Assembly: GCA_003342815.1 (NCBI GenBank)
Contig: PTEX01000311.1
Location: forward strand, 246,027-310,026
Length of the DNA: 64,000 nt
Source of the DNA: Eudromia elegans
Taxonomy: Eukaryota; Chordata; Aves; Tinamiformes; Tinamidae
Direction of reading: 5' to 3'
The notes beneath the pieces are model-generated. The model saw only the letters and a list, made by a program, of their open reading frames with translations, did no database searches and was not told the DNA's origin. Shown here piece by piece: positions 35,481 through 47,220 of this stretch; positions within the stretch are counted from its first letter, which is position 1, and the number at the start of each line of letters is the position of its first letter. A program made the translations under genes and the position numbers.

Positions 35481-38400
35481 AGCTTTGCAACAACATAGTA
35501 TTTCTTTTATACCCCTAAAAGAAAAGAAGAAAAAAAACACCACCACAGAACCGACATAATCCAGGCAGTTTTGCTTTATGATGAGAGATGAAAATACAGG
35601 TATGAATTCATAAAAGTCTCAGGAAAATAAATGCCTGACCTGACTTTAAGTATGAGTGAACACAGAGAGGATTATGTACCGAGTAGCAGTCCTGTGGAAC
35701 CGAGCTGGCTCGGCTGCTCCGCGCTCCCGCTGCGGGCATTGATTATCTATCTGGTCTGGTTTGTTTGGGACATAAGGATTTAAAGAGCCCCCAGCAGACC
35801 CAGACGCGTGTTCCCTAGGCGTTAATCTCCGCGAGGCCCACGCTCTTGGAGCAGGAACAGACCTCGGAGCTGCAGCTCCGCTCTGCATCCCATAAACCCC
35901 ATGGATGCCGTGGCCCGGCCCGAGGAGCTGCAGCGACTCGCCCGGCTTCGGGGGCGCAGCTTTCAAAGCAGGGGCCTGGTCCTCACCCTGTTTGTTAGCG
36001 CTTGGGGTTGCGTGGATATCTGCTAAAGCAACACCTCCTAAACAATTCAGCCGAGTAGAAACAAGCAGGAACCTCCCAGCAAAATATTTTCCTTTTTTTC
36101 CCCAGAGAGATTGGTAGCTGCAGCATCAGTGGCTTCTCCTGTGCTGCAGCCATTGGTATTTCTCTATGAAATGCTTTTTTAAGCATCCCCCCAAAATCTC
36201 AGGCCCTCTTTTATGTATAAAGAAGCCAAAAATAAATAATAACACTAAAAAGGTATGAACCTGATGCATTTTCAGTTGTACCTCACTACTAATGAAAGTC
36301 ATGTGTGTGGAAACACCACTGATTTTCTCCTGCCTTCCTGAAATTAAACAAAGACTGATACCTATTCATAAATCCCAAGCCCGCTGCCAGTAACGTGCAG
36401 CTTAGTTTCTGAATGGCTTTATGTGCTTGAGTTTATTGCGGGCCAAGGCAGCCGGGGTCCTGTCCCGTGGCCTGGGCATGGCTGGAGGGAGGGAATGACG
36501 ATGGACCAGGTCTAGGCAGCAATCCAGGAATCCGTCCCATGGCTCTGCCTGGTGCCAGAGAACACCCTTTGCAGGCAGCGTGCTCCGGGGGTGGGAACGA
36601 CGCGCAGGAACGCGATGGAGATGAGGAGCTGCAGCGCCTCGGTGCCCATTCCGTGTGCTGGAGCTCCCTTCCAAAGGGTGTTTCCTCCTTGGTCCGCCCG
36701 CTGAACGTGCCGTGCTGAGCATGGGGCTTCCCGTGCCTAAAGCCAGCAATGTGCAGGCTTCCATCCCATGTGTCCCACCTGCAAGGACATCTCTATGTGG
36801 AACTTTCCTTACACCTCTCATCTCCTAGAGAAAATGGGATTTACTACCAGCGAGGGAAAGGTTTTAAAAGACAAATTGCCTCATGAAAACCGTTTCTGGT
36901 GGTGTGGAGCTTTGTCATTTGCAGACGTGAATCGCTTGTTTAGGTCTGGCATATTCCACAACCCCACATTAGCACTTGGCTGTCATATCAGGTGTGTAAA
37001 ACCAGTCCGCCTGTTACACACTGAGCCGTGATTGAACCCTTTATTTATGACTTCTGCCTCACGTTGCATTAATTAGAATGCAAATGAAGGGTTTCCTGGA
37101 AAGCTGCTGTTTACTTCTGCCGTACTGTACGTGTTTTGTTAGTCGTAGGACCCTGATGGAGTCAAGTCATGTCAGTTTAGCAAGTGACCAGCCTGCGGAG
37201 CCATAGGGGTGGTACGTATGCACGCATAGGGGCTTCCAGAGCCACGACGTGCCCTCCTTGAAGCTGTGCTCTCTTGTCCTAGCAAATGTGCAGCAGCTAA
37301 TAGTGGTAACTTGAGAGCATCATCTGATTTGCATCAAAGCTGTTGAATCTGTTTTCGCGAGACACTTCCAACTGGGAGGCTGGTTTTAATGGGTTTCTCA
37401 CTTGAAAGTAATTTTTTTGGCCCGCGCTCTTGATAGTAAGAGCAAATAGTCGCTGTTCCCGACCCGCGGGACATGAAGGCAGATTATGACTGATGAGACC
37501 ACAAATTTCAGGGTTTTTTTTTGTTGTTTTTTACCGCGTAGTTCGGCACAGGCTGCACTGTCACATGTGCTCTGGAGCTTCTACCAAAGGAACTAGGAAT
37601 TTGGCCCCCGGCACCGTTGTTTTCCTCAGCTCCTGCAATGACAGAAGGGGGTGGAGGGAAGTAACCGATCCCGTTTCTGTTGGAAAATATTTAGCTTGAG
37701 TGATGTGAGGATTTCACTAGATCTGCGACAAGATCAAAGACTATAAATTATTTAACAGTGGTTCTACTTTTGTGGAATTATTTAAAGTATCATAATTGCA
37801 GCTCAGCTTCCCAGCCTTCATTTTCAAGTCTGGAATTCTGTTGGGAACTATCATAATCACTGAAGAGTATAATATTACAGGCTGGGTATAAAAATATCTT
37901 TTTAATGACTAGCAAATTAGTGAAATGTCTTGACCTGAATCTAGACCAAACAGAAGACAGTGTTTTTATGGAGGGAGAAGAAAGAGTAAATTGTCACCAC
38001 ATTGTTATTCTTGTTAAATTCCCCACTACTTAAAATGTCACTTGATTAGATAAAACTTGTAACACTGTGCATCAGTGCAAGTGATGAAGGGCTGTGTGTT
38101 ACATAGCATCTTGGCATTTCTGCACTTTTGTTTCCCTTTTAATACTAGCCTGCGCGTTCTGTGACTGCAACTTGGACCACTAAAGGCTATTCATTACTTC
38201 AGTACCCTGCAGACAATAGGGCTCATGAAAGGCATGGCAGGGAGCTCCGCTGCGGGTTGGCTCTTCGAGGAGCGCCACGAGCCCTTGGGGGGCTGTCTCA
38301 GAGGCTTCAAGTAGTTGCTGTGCGCGTGGTCTGCCTGGCTCAACTCCTGTCGGGACCCGCTTGGCTCAGCTGAAACGGGGGCTGGAAGAGGCAAGGCTTT

Positions 38401-38589
38401 CCCACTCCACGTGGTTCAAAGGATTGGTTGAACTTCCGCTTACCGAAATGCAGGGATTTAGTCTGTGAATTCTGGGTTGCAAGTGAGGAGAGGGAAACGG
38501 AGCCCGTGTATTCCTATGGGACGAAATTCCCGGTTTGAGGAGTTTTGAAGTATCACATAGCGAAGAGGCCGAACAGGTCTGTGCAGGTG
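35481..38589. other. Candidate intron, nothing firmly recognised
   Basis: Contains a moderately CpG-rich zone near 35.7-35.95 kb, two octamer-like sites in opposite orientation (ATGCAAAT at 37078-37085, ATTTGCAT at 37327-37334) and an AT-rich block at 37.7-38.1 kb. No exon is supported; frames near 36.4-37.0 kb lack splice sites. Confidence 0.5.
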
Positions 38590-38702
38590 AAGATCGATTC
38601 CTGGCTGTGCTATCGATCTCATGCACCCTTTGGGGCAGGTCGCTCCCCTTCTGTACTCCAGCGCTCCCAAATTAAAACCCAAGGGATAATACCAACCAAT
38701 TT
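38590..38702 (+). repeat. MIR/CORE-SINE-like remnant
   Basis: The order GATTCCTGGCTGTGC, then GGGGCAGGTCGCTCCCC, a diverged CTGTACTCCAG, and AAGGGATAATACCAACC follows the MIR consensus (GGGCAAGTCACTTCCCC ... CTCAGTTTCCCCATCTGTAAA ... GGGATAATA), sense on +. It is an old copy. The match is from memory. Confidence 0.6.
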
Positions 38703-39629
38703 ACAAGCAGTAGGAGCCCAAGGACTACATGATGAGGGAAGAGAGGCAGTGTCCGTTCCTGCCTCGGTCCCCACCTGCCCAGGCCGGGGTGCCTTGCGGC
38801 GCTGCAGACGTGGCTGCAGAAACGCTGCAGGTTTGGGGCTCACCCCTTCTCCTGCCAATTCTCTCTGCCGTGGGCTAGGTGGTGCAGTTGCTTAGGGAGA
38901 GCACCAGCCTTTCAATCCCTGCCTGTGGAGTACAGCAGTCGCTAGGAAGCAGGCCACGATCACTCGCGTTCCTCGTCTTTGCAACTCGGGATGGCCCCAC
39001 AGCTGGATGATTTCTGCTGGAGAGAAGTCTGCTCTAGTAACACCGGAGATTTGGTGACCGCAGGGAGCAAAGGCCTGCAAGGAGTTCCTTCGACGCTGGG
39101 CTCCAAGGAATGGGAACGGGCACTGGTCTACCTAAGTATGGAGGAGACTCATGACTTAAACTGCAGAGGAGCCTTATGCCGAGGCCTCGTGTGTGGAAAG
39201 GCGCCTCGGAGGCCCGTGTTGCTCAGTGCCTGTGTGAGCCGTGAGCAGGATCAGCAGCATCTCCCGGAAGGTGTGGGCGGTCGCCCTTGCCGGCCCGTGT
39301 CACCTGCGAGGCCGGAGCCGAGTTTCTGCTGGGCGGGATGGATTTTCTGGCTGACACAAAGCGCGGGCTCGATGGGGACGGTGGCGCTTGGTCACTGTGT
39401 GCACGGCAGCCTCCTGGCCCGTCTGCTCTTCCAGCCTCCGGGCTGACACGTGCTGGGGTGCGGGAGTCTCCAGAGCTTTCTGGCAGGACTGTGTCGTGGT
39501 GCGGCCGCTTCCTTCGCTCCTCTCTGCTGAGTTACATCCTCCTCCTCCTCAATGTTACTTTAAGAGCTTCTGCATTTTGTTACGGTTCCCTGCTGTCCAG
39601 TTTTACTGAACATGCGTTGGCAGGTCAGG
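38703..39629. other. GC-rich intronic stretch
   Basis: CpG clusters occur near 39180-39400 and frames are open on both strands. A tRNA-SINE-head-like wording (GGTGGTGCAGTTGCTTAGGG) at 38879-38898 may be another diverged SINE; too weak to call. Confidence 0.4.
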
Positions 39630-39775
39630 AAGAGCTCGGGAAAGGATACTAGGAGAGTGATCAGAGGTCTGGAAAACCTGCCCGTGGGAGCTCAGTCTCG
39701 TTAGTTCATTCAAGGCAGTGACCTAATCATATCCTAGAGGTTCGTTGAACAAAGAAGAGTTTTCAGATTAACGGA
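39630..39775 (+). mobile_element. Short CR1-type LINE 3' fragment
   Basis: GTGATCAGAGGTCTGGAAAA followed by CTGCCC, then GGAGCTCAGTCTCGTTAG and GTGACCTAATCAT match the remembered CR1 wording just before the 3' end (GATCAGAGGTCTGGAAAACCTG ... GGAGCTCAATCTGTTTAGC ... GGTGACTTGATCACAG). There is a small internal deletion. It is a different subregion from the 34-35 kb remnant, so probably a separate insertion. Confidence 0.6.
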
Positions 39776-40893
39776 TGGCCTTTTTTTCTGGTCCCATGAT
39801 GAGGTCTTCATTGCTTTTATTCTTTAAGGTTTTTAGTTCTGGAGTCAGGAGAGCATCTCCGGGCCTGTGGTGGGAGGAGGCAGCGTTGAGCAGACCGGAT
39901 GCCTGCAGTGAGCTCCCTGCTTCCTCCGCCTTTGGAAACAGGGTGTGCTCCCTCATGGTGAAGGCGGGTTCGGGTGAAGGTGTCACCGAGCAGGGTGTCC
40001 AGCTGGAGACGAGATGGGCAGCGATGAAGGCTGGTCTAGTGCGTGTCCTGGAATTACTCCTCATGCCTCTTCATAATAAATGAGAGCTATTTGGCTACAG
40101 TCTTTCTAAAGCTGTAATGCAGAGGGATCCCGAAGGGCAAGAGTCCTATCTGAGGCAGTTACAGTCAAAATATACCCTAGGGACTGCCCGAGCCGTTTAT
40201 AATCACCCCTTTAGAATACTAAGATTAAATTCTAAGTGGAAAACAAATAAATAAACGGTGCTTCTCCCTAATGCCTATTTATTTACCGTAGATCAATGGA
40301 ACATTCAAGGATGAAATTGCTTTTCTTAGAGGATTAAAAAAATGTATTTAAAATAAATTTTATTATGAGAATTAATATTGTTTGTTCTGGAGGGCTGAAG
40401 GTTTCGTGCAAGTCCGGGTATCATGTTCTGTTGTGAAAGAGGAGAAGAATTCAGGGCTAGGGGAAGGGAAACCGAGTTAAAGGATGTTTCATTTTGGTTC
40501 TCCAGTCTGGCTTCTGATAGAGACGCGTGCGGGTGCCAGGCAGGGTGCTCCAGTGCTGCCCTGCGTGGTGACCGCTGGTTCAGAAATGAGGGGCTTAGGG
40601 GGATTCCTTAATTCTGGAAGGGTTTTGAGTGCTGTGCATGGAGGCATTGGTCACCACCACCTCATAACCAGAGCTCTTTCTTTCGTGTTTGGGGAAAGCA
40701 AATGCACAAAAATTACATAAGCAGACACAAAATGGGCCGTTGTGTGCCAAAAATGTGCAATGACACAAAACGTCCAGATGAAGTGAAGACCTGTGAAATG
40801 AAAATCTAATCTTTAAAATATATTTCACTTGTGTAGAGCAGTTTGTTCCTCTCTCTCTCTCTGCCTCCATCTCCCCCTTTTTCCCCTCTGCAG
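39776..40893 (+). other. Candidate intron ending in a strong polypyrimidine tract
   Basis: No exon is supported before 40894. From 40846 the sequence becomes almost pure pyrimidine, including (CT)7 at 40849-40862, up to CCCCTCTGCAG at 40893, a very strong acceptor. Confidence 0.5.
40849..40862. repeat. (CT)7 microsatellite in a splice acceptor tract
   Basis: Seven CT units form part of the polypyrimidine tract before exon D. Length variation here could influence splicing. Confidence 0.8.
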
Positions 40894-41063
40894 GCCTTTG
40901 AGTTAGTTTTAGCATTCTTGAAGGCTAATATTATTGCTGCTGTGATGACCAAGATCCAGATCTTGAATAAAGAGCTTCTACTGAGCAATGATTTAGAAAG
41001 TTTCTCTTTATTTTACGCATTGAAACTATATGAGCCTATAAAGGTTCTCTTTAGAGCTCCTGT
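40894..41063 (+). CDS. Candidate coding exon D (terminal or penultimate)
   Basis: Phase 0 is the only open frame, as exon C requires. It encodes 56 codons beginning AFELVLAFLK, then ILNKELLL and ALKLYEPIKVLF. These are strongly hydrophobic-polar alternating helices, with no long uninterrupted membrane segment. Two endings are possible. Either the frame ends at TAA 41065-41067 after RAPV, giving a total protein of about 204 aa. Or the stop belongs to a donor (CTGT|GTAAGC at 41064), leaving phase 2. Exons A and B also have stops made by their donors, so the second reading is credible. A weak ATTAAA at 41879-41884 could serve as polyadenylation signal for the first. Family not recognised. Confidence 0.45.
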
Positions 41064-41480
41064 GTAAGCTGCTTGCATCTGCTATATCCTTTTATTGTTT
41101 TCTTTCTTCTCACCGTGGTGTGTTTTACACCAGTCCATGCCTATCTCTCTTTTAATCTCCTTCCTGCTGCAAACTTTATCCAACCTGCGTGTTTTGTGAT
41201 GGGAAGGTCGCCCGCATGGTGGAGTCTGCGCAGCCTCGACATGGGAGAGGGTGGCAGTGGTGGCAGGAACCTTGAAACAGGGTTACGGGAGCGTCGGGTT
41301 CCTGGGGCCTGAAAACTTCCGAAGAGGAAAGAAAGAAACCAACCTGAGTAGCAGGTAGTGAGCAGGAGCCTGAAGGGATGTGGAAAACACATATAGTGGC
41401 AAAGACAGAGATTGCTGAGGTCTATAAATGATGCAGGGAATTACGAAGGCTAAGATGCAGTGAGGGGACTGAAATATATA

Positions 41481-41498
41481 ATATATATATATATATAT
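41481..41498. repeat. (AT)9 microsatellite
   Basis: Nine exact AT units, preceded by an ATATATA stretch one base out of register. Confidence 0.85.
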
Positions 41499-41783
41499 GA
41501 TGTATCCACTGCTCTTAAAAATCCGTACAAGCATCTGGAGCGGCTACGTGGAAATGCAGCTTCACATTTGGGATAGAAGGCGTTGCTAACTGATCCGCTC
41601 TAGACGGTGTGTGTGGGCAAGGCCCGGAGTGTTTTGAAGGGTAGAAGGGGTTGCAAGCGTTGCAGACGAGCTCTGCGTGTGTCGGGAGGGGAGGCAAAGC
41701 ACTTCCCTCAGCGCTGCTGGAGAATTGGGGTTTTGGGGTGGTTGTTAGGGAGATGCTTATGGCTGCAAATTGCATTTTTAAAA

Positions 41784-41817
41784 CTCTTCCCCCCTCCCTC
41801 CCTCCCTCTCTTTCTCT
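41784..41817. repeat. CT-rich (CCCT)n-like tract
   Basis: A C-rich run followed by CCTCCCTCCCTCCCTCTC and TTTCTCT. It resembles an acceptor tract but no AG and open exon follow. Confidence 0.75.
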
Positions 41818-43447
41818 AATTTAAATGTCCTTTGTCCCATTTGTTGTGTTAGACTTACAGTTCTTGCTTTAGGCTTGTATTAAAAGTTGGCAGTTGTGGC
41901 TGGAGGAAAACTAGGGGATAGGTCAGATGCTAATTAATTTCATGCTAATTGCGCCATAATTTGAAATCCAGTGGATTAGTTTCTGCGGGAGAGCCGAAAT
42001 GTATGGAAAGGCAAAAATGGGTAAGGATAATTAATCTCCATAAAATTGCGATTCTTTAAGAAAAAGATTGCATGTTGCTTTTGTTTTGTTTTTACTGAGA
42101 ACGTTTTAGAGGTGCCCATGCTGCAGAGCCCCTAAATAACCCCGCAGCTGCCTGATTTCTCAGTGGGGTTTGACCAGGTTGGGCGAGGAGAGAGGGACCC
42201 GGACCCAAAGTCCCGGAGCTCCTGGGTGGGTTTGGGTGGCATTGCTGGGTGGGATTGCAGTTAGAAAGGTTTTGGAGATAATAATGGCAGTTCAAAGAGA
42301 GCCTTCTAATTCCCCTGAGGTTGCTGAGTTCCACTGCAGCTAGCCTGGAGCTGTGCTGGGAAGCAGGTAGTGTCAGCCCTTGAAAGATTGTGTTTTCTTT
42401 AGCTTTTTTTTCTTTATGGACCAGTGGGGCCTTTGGAATATTTAAGATGCTTTTTAAATGGGGCCAGGGATGAAAAGGGGGAGAAAACATTTAACTGGCC
42501 TTGCTTTGCTAAATGAGCTCGTGGGTTTTTTTCCTCCCTTCCCCTCTCTTTCCAGCAAACTGTGACCATCTGGGGGTCTGTGAGTCAAAGTTCGGAAACC
42601 AACCAGCTGCCTTAGGTTTCTGATAACAAATCATGTTGTGGTGAGGGCTTGCTTGTCTTTGGTAACCCACACAGCTATAATCCATAAGCAGATTATGTGT
42701 ATTTTTCTCAACTTTGTGGGTGAATTTCATCATTCTGGGCCCACATTCTTCACTCTCTCACTCACACTGGCCATAACTGTTTAATGATTATGGCTGTGCC
42801 GTCTGCATCAGTGCGTGGTTCTCTCTCAGAGGCTTCTGGTCAGCTCTTATTCTGTGGGTGTTGGTCATGGAGAATCCACAACTCAGCACCCTGGACCTGA
42901 ACTGAGGTTCATGTCCCCAGAGTTTCATGAGGTTGGCGTTGCAAAACCCAGAATCCAGCCTTTGGCCCCGTCATTTCTTGCTCCTTTTTCCATCAAATGC
43001 ACTGGACATCCTGGGACTGCATCTGTGCAAAAAAAGGTGCAGAAGCGGGGCCCGCTGGTGAGACTTGCCTGCTGCCTGGCTTTGGAAGTGCCCTCTCCAG
43101 GCGCGGGCGCTGTGACTGCGCTTTGCTGAGCTGCCCGTGTTGCAGGAACTGCAGCGTGCACTGGGCTGCACTTGGGCAAAGGAGGTAGCTCTGGCTTGTT
43201 GCTGCCCTGTCATCTTGGTGCCATCTCAGCTTCCCTGTCCCAGCAATCTGAGTCCTCTTTCAAAACTTTTCCTGAAGTACCTGGCCCCTCTTCAGGGAGC
43301 TTCTGCTTCATTCCTGATGGATGCATCCACTCCGTAATTATTTTGAGTTCTCTCTAACCTCTCCCTTTGCTCTCCCCCTACTTTTTCCCCAAGAAGATCA
43401 CAAAGCAGCTGATAGGGTGTCTGGGATTGCTTTCTAGAGCTCTTCAG

Positions 43448-43529
43448 CCTGCACCTGGGCCCAATTAATGTCAAGGTGGCTGCAGCTGGCACTCCTGAAT
43501 CGTCAGAGAAGGGAACCTGCGAGACCCAG
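43448..43529 (+). CDS. Weak candidate coding exon E
   Basis: It lies between CTCTTCAG and a perfect donor CCCAG|GTAAGT. With the one leading base that a phase 2 donor of exon D would need, 27 codons are open (LGPINVKVAAAG..., then SSEKGTCETQ) and it leaves phase 0. The acceptor tract is mediocre. A possible continuation in phase 0 starts at 47741 (after TTTCCAG) and stops at 47846-47848, but several equally good alternatives exist downstream. Confidence 0.25.
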
Positions 43530-46434
43530 GTAAGTAAAAATAGTAGTTTCTGGGTTGTTGCTCCTCCTTGCCAAGGCTGAACCGTGGGTCCTGTGGGAGC
43601 TCCTCACCTTCGTTTCCCGGCGGTCTCGGGGCAGGGAGCTGCAGGATTTGAGCATCCTTGCTGTCTGCAGCGGCTGTAGATGAGGCCGAGTTTGCTGAAC
43701 ATTTCAGCCTTGCGCGCTGCCTCCTTCCTGGCTCAGAGGGCAGGGAAGTCGCGTTGCATTCCTGGTGCCAAGCTGCCGTAGAGGGTCTTGCCTTGGGCCT
43801 GCAGCAGGTTCTCCAGTGAGGACCTGGAATGCTTTTCCTCCATTGCACGGCATGGTAGAGGGTGTGCTTATCAGCTCCTGCCCGGGACTTGGTGCAGCTA
43901 GATAGGGGCAAGGAGAAGGAGGGGTAAGAGATGCCTTTAGTTAGGGGAGTAACATAATGTCACTCTGAGGGGGATTTTGAAGGCCTGGAGACGGCATTGT
44001 GCGCTGCTTTGAAAGCTGCCAATTGTTGTCAGTATGTTGACGATTATTTTCAATTTGTTTTGTTTTGCTTTTTAATTGTGGAAATGTTCCCAGAAGCTTA
44101 GTAAATGAGGACATGTTCTTATAAATATTCAGCTAAGAAGCCCAAGCTCGCAAGGCCCTGCTCTGGTTATGAAACCTTTTCCTTCAGCTTGGTGCCATTT
44201 GTCTCTTGGAAGGCCTGGGTAAGCAAGAGGTGCCCCTGGTTGCAGGAAGAGGCTGTTTCTCTGAACCTGTGAAGGGCCAGAGCTCGGAAAATGCTGCTTC
44301 TAAAACAGACATGCAGCCTTGCAAATGGATTTGATCCCACTCTAACAGGTGGCTCCGCTTCTAGACACGGGATGCCAGGAAATCACAATGTATTCGGTAT
44401 GATATTTCCAAGTCCTATGCAAAACTGCTGAACCAAACCTTAGTCTTAAGCAATTAAAATCAAGGATGCATTTGCAGAGGTGTTACGTGGTTAGTTCTCC
44501 TTCATCCCCTAGAGATTTCCCTATTCAAGGACGATGGAGCTTGTTGAATGCTCTGGGTGTCCATTGCATTCCACAACAGTCCACAGAACATCGTCCCGAG
44601 GGGCTTCGTGAGATTTCCTCCTGCTTCTGTGTGTGCTCGAGACCAAAACGGGGCCCTTTCCTCGCAGTGAGGAAATAATTGGTGATTCTCAACAGTGTGG
44701 TGGTGACGTGGGAGCTCTGGAGAACCACCACAAAGCCGCTATCTGAAAGCCAAGCGTGAGCTGAAAAGGTCTGAAACAGTTGGCGGGTTTTCAGCTTCTT
44801 GCTGGCATGGCCATAGGAGTCCCGTGGAAAATCTGGGGCTTCCACCCCTGCGTAGATTAGCCGCTAGGAAGATCTCTCTGTATTTTCTGGATTATATAGC
44901 TGCCCTTGATGATGTCTGTGCGGGTCCCGCATTGTGACGTTGCAGAAGTTATTTGCAAAAAGAAAGGTTAAAAGGAGACCCGATATATCCTTTTTTTTGT
45001 AATCTTGATGCTATCCCTCACTGATGTAAAGATGCAAATTAAAAAAAAAAAATCCTGTTCTTTCCTGTGAACTTCCTTCATTTGATTTTAGTTTAAAAGA
45101 GCATTCCTTAGCAGGGCCATCTGTTTGCCGACTCCTTGCAGGAGGGGCATTCCTGCTTTACCATGTGCTGCGGGCTGCGTTGGGACTTGGGTGCAATGGG
45201 AGGTTGAATCACACCTCGTTCCTTGATTCCCAGCAAAAAGAAGCGGGTGGCACTCGGAGACCAGATTCCCGCTGGCTGCGAGTGCCAGACTGCAGCTCTC
45301 TGTCTCTGCAAACTCGTGTGTCCAATTCCATGCGTTTCAATTCTGCAAACTGTCTTTCATGGAAAGGGAGGGAAATAAAGCTGGCAAGCGTGGGAGGTTT
45401 TGCTTTTCTGCTGGTAAAACTGATGCTGTGGATACGTTTCTGGAGTAGTAAGCTACACGGACTTCTGCCAAAGTAACATCTTGATTTACGCCGTTACGAG
45501 GTCCAATGCATTCAGCTGCCTCCCTGGAAAGCAAGTGGATTAAAGGGATTATCCAGAGCCCTTCTCCATATGTTTTCCTTCCTTGTCTTCTGTGGTACCA
45601 CGACAGGGGAGCACACGGAGTGGGGATATCACCATAGTGGGAAGGCAAAAGGAGCAAAACCTCAGCGAACTGGTGGTGGGAGGGAGTTTGTTGCATTCCT
45701 TCTGCTTCGTAGCAGTGCCACGGAATGCAATTTTGTATTAGGGAAATCGAGCCCTACCCTAAGAAGGTAGTAGATGGCATTAGATGACATATTGCTGTTC
45801 CAAGCCCCAGTCTCCAACATCCAAAATAGCTTAGGTGGACACAGGCAGGTCCGAGGCTCTGATAAATGCTATTTAGTGTCCCATAGGGAAGGAGAAAAGC
45901 CCTGTGATGAAATGAGCAGCCCCCGTCCAAGCTGCTTTTCTTAGGTGGCTCCCCCAGGTCTCAGCAGTGTCTGTGCACGTTCGGCCAAGCTGCCTGTTGA
46001 CCGGTTTGGCCCGACGCAGGAAGCGAGATCTTTGACCTCTGCAGCGTCCTCATTGTAGGCGCATGCATATAATTTCCAGTAATTTAACAGGAGCTTTAGT
46101 TTGAGAAAGATTTGGGTTTTATTACTTTCATTCATCATCATTAACTCATGCCATGTGGCGGAGAGGAGGGAATGACATATTTCCGCAATTAGATTCAGTA
46201 TTTTGCATGAAAAAATGAGCTGTTACAGCAAAGGCTGCTTTTGAAATACGGAATGAAACAAGCGGAAACAAAAGTTGTGATGTGTGCTTGGAGAAGAAGA
46301 GTTAAAAGGGGGATGTTTTAACAATGAAGTCTTCTTTAAGTTGTGGTTAGAAGCGATTTAGCCTCCTAACCTATTCCTACTGTGTGTTTGGCTTGCCTTC
46401 AAAGAAGGGTTTTCATCCAGTACCTTGATGCGCT
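43530..46434. other. Non-coding stretch, nothing recognised
   Basis: No supported exon, RNA or transposon. An octamer ATGCAAAT lies at 45032-45039, beside a poly(A) run at about 45040-45051. The many 60-145 codon frames overlap on both strands. Confidence 0.5.
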
Positions 46435-46620
46435 TCTAATTGTCCTGTTCCCAACGCGCCCCACGTAGGGCTCGCCCTGCGGAGGTGCCTTGGCTTGGTC
46501 TTCTGAGGGCACCTGGGCGCGGGGCTGCTTCGGGGCGCGGGGCGGGTGTGAAGTTCCATTAGATTCCCGTTCGCGCGCGTCTGCCCTGCTTGAGTTTTGA
46601 TTTCGCTGCGCCCAACGACT
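46435..46620. promoter_or_regulatory. CpG-rich patch
   Basis: Dense CpG clusters such as GGGCGCGGGGC and TTCGCGCGCGTCTG, with GC in the mid-60s percent. No gene start is identifiable. It could be a regulatory islet. Confidence 0.35.
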
Positions 46621-47192
46621 TAACACAAAACACAGCCAGGAAAATCCCCTTTCCTACGGCAGGGAGGCGAAAGGGATCAATCCTTTGGGAAGTGCGACTC
46701 TGGACCGTTGTTGTTTTCTCTTTTTAAGCTTTCTCAAGCAAGGAAAATTACAAGGGCCTGGTCCCGTTTTCTCTGAGCTACGAGGGAGGTTTGCGATCAG
46801 TTAAGAGGGGAGCAACACGGGGCCCAGCGTTGGTAATGAAACCCCAAACCAGACGAGCTGCGAGTGGTTGAGGGTCTCTGCCAGCCCTCGACCCAGGAAG
46901 AATATGCACGTGCCCAGACGTGAATTGCATTTAATATCCTGCTTTCTTCAGGAATTTACCTCGTCTCTTTGCAGTGCGTCTCCTGGATGTTAGCATGAGC
47001 TAGTGCTCCTGATAGCTTTTCTCTTTCCTTTCTTGGGATGTTGGTTTTCCTTCCTGCATGTTCAATTACGTGTGCACATTCATCTGTCATTAGTTCCTGT
47101 TCACTGGAGGATACGTTGCAGAGCTCTTTGCGCAGCATTCATAATATTCCCGTCTGTGATTTGAGGTTCTTACTGACAGCAAGATTCAATCC
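46621..47192. other. Non-coding, nothing recognised
   Basis: Mixed sequence with no repeats or exons supported. Confidence 0.5.
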
Positions 47193-47220
47193 TTTATTTA
47201 TTTATTTATTTATTTATTTA
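47193..47220. repeat. (TTTA)7 microsatellite
   Basis: Seven exact TTTA units, the cleanest and probably most polymorphic short repeat in the window. Confidence 0.95.

Larger units (their letters stand above)
41064..43447. other. 3' flank or intron after exon D
   Basis: Contains (AT)9 at 41481-41498 and a CT-rich run at 41784-41817. The frame at 42092-42490 (minus) and others have no support. No other features recognised. Confidence 0.45.

Noticed and set aside
32926-41067. Impression that exons B-D resemble the N-terminal helical region of the NEPRO / RNase MRP Rmp1 type
   Set aside because: Only a loose pattern of aromatic, basic and leucine positions. No alignment could be run and human NEPRO is much longer. 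A profile search would decide it.
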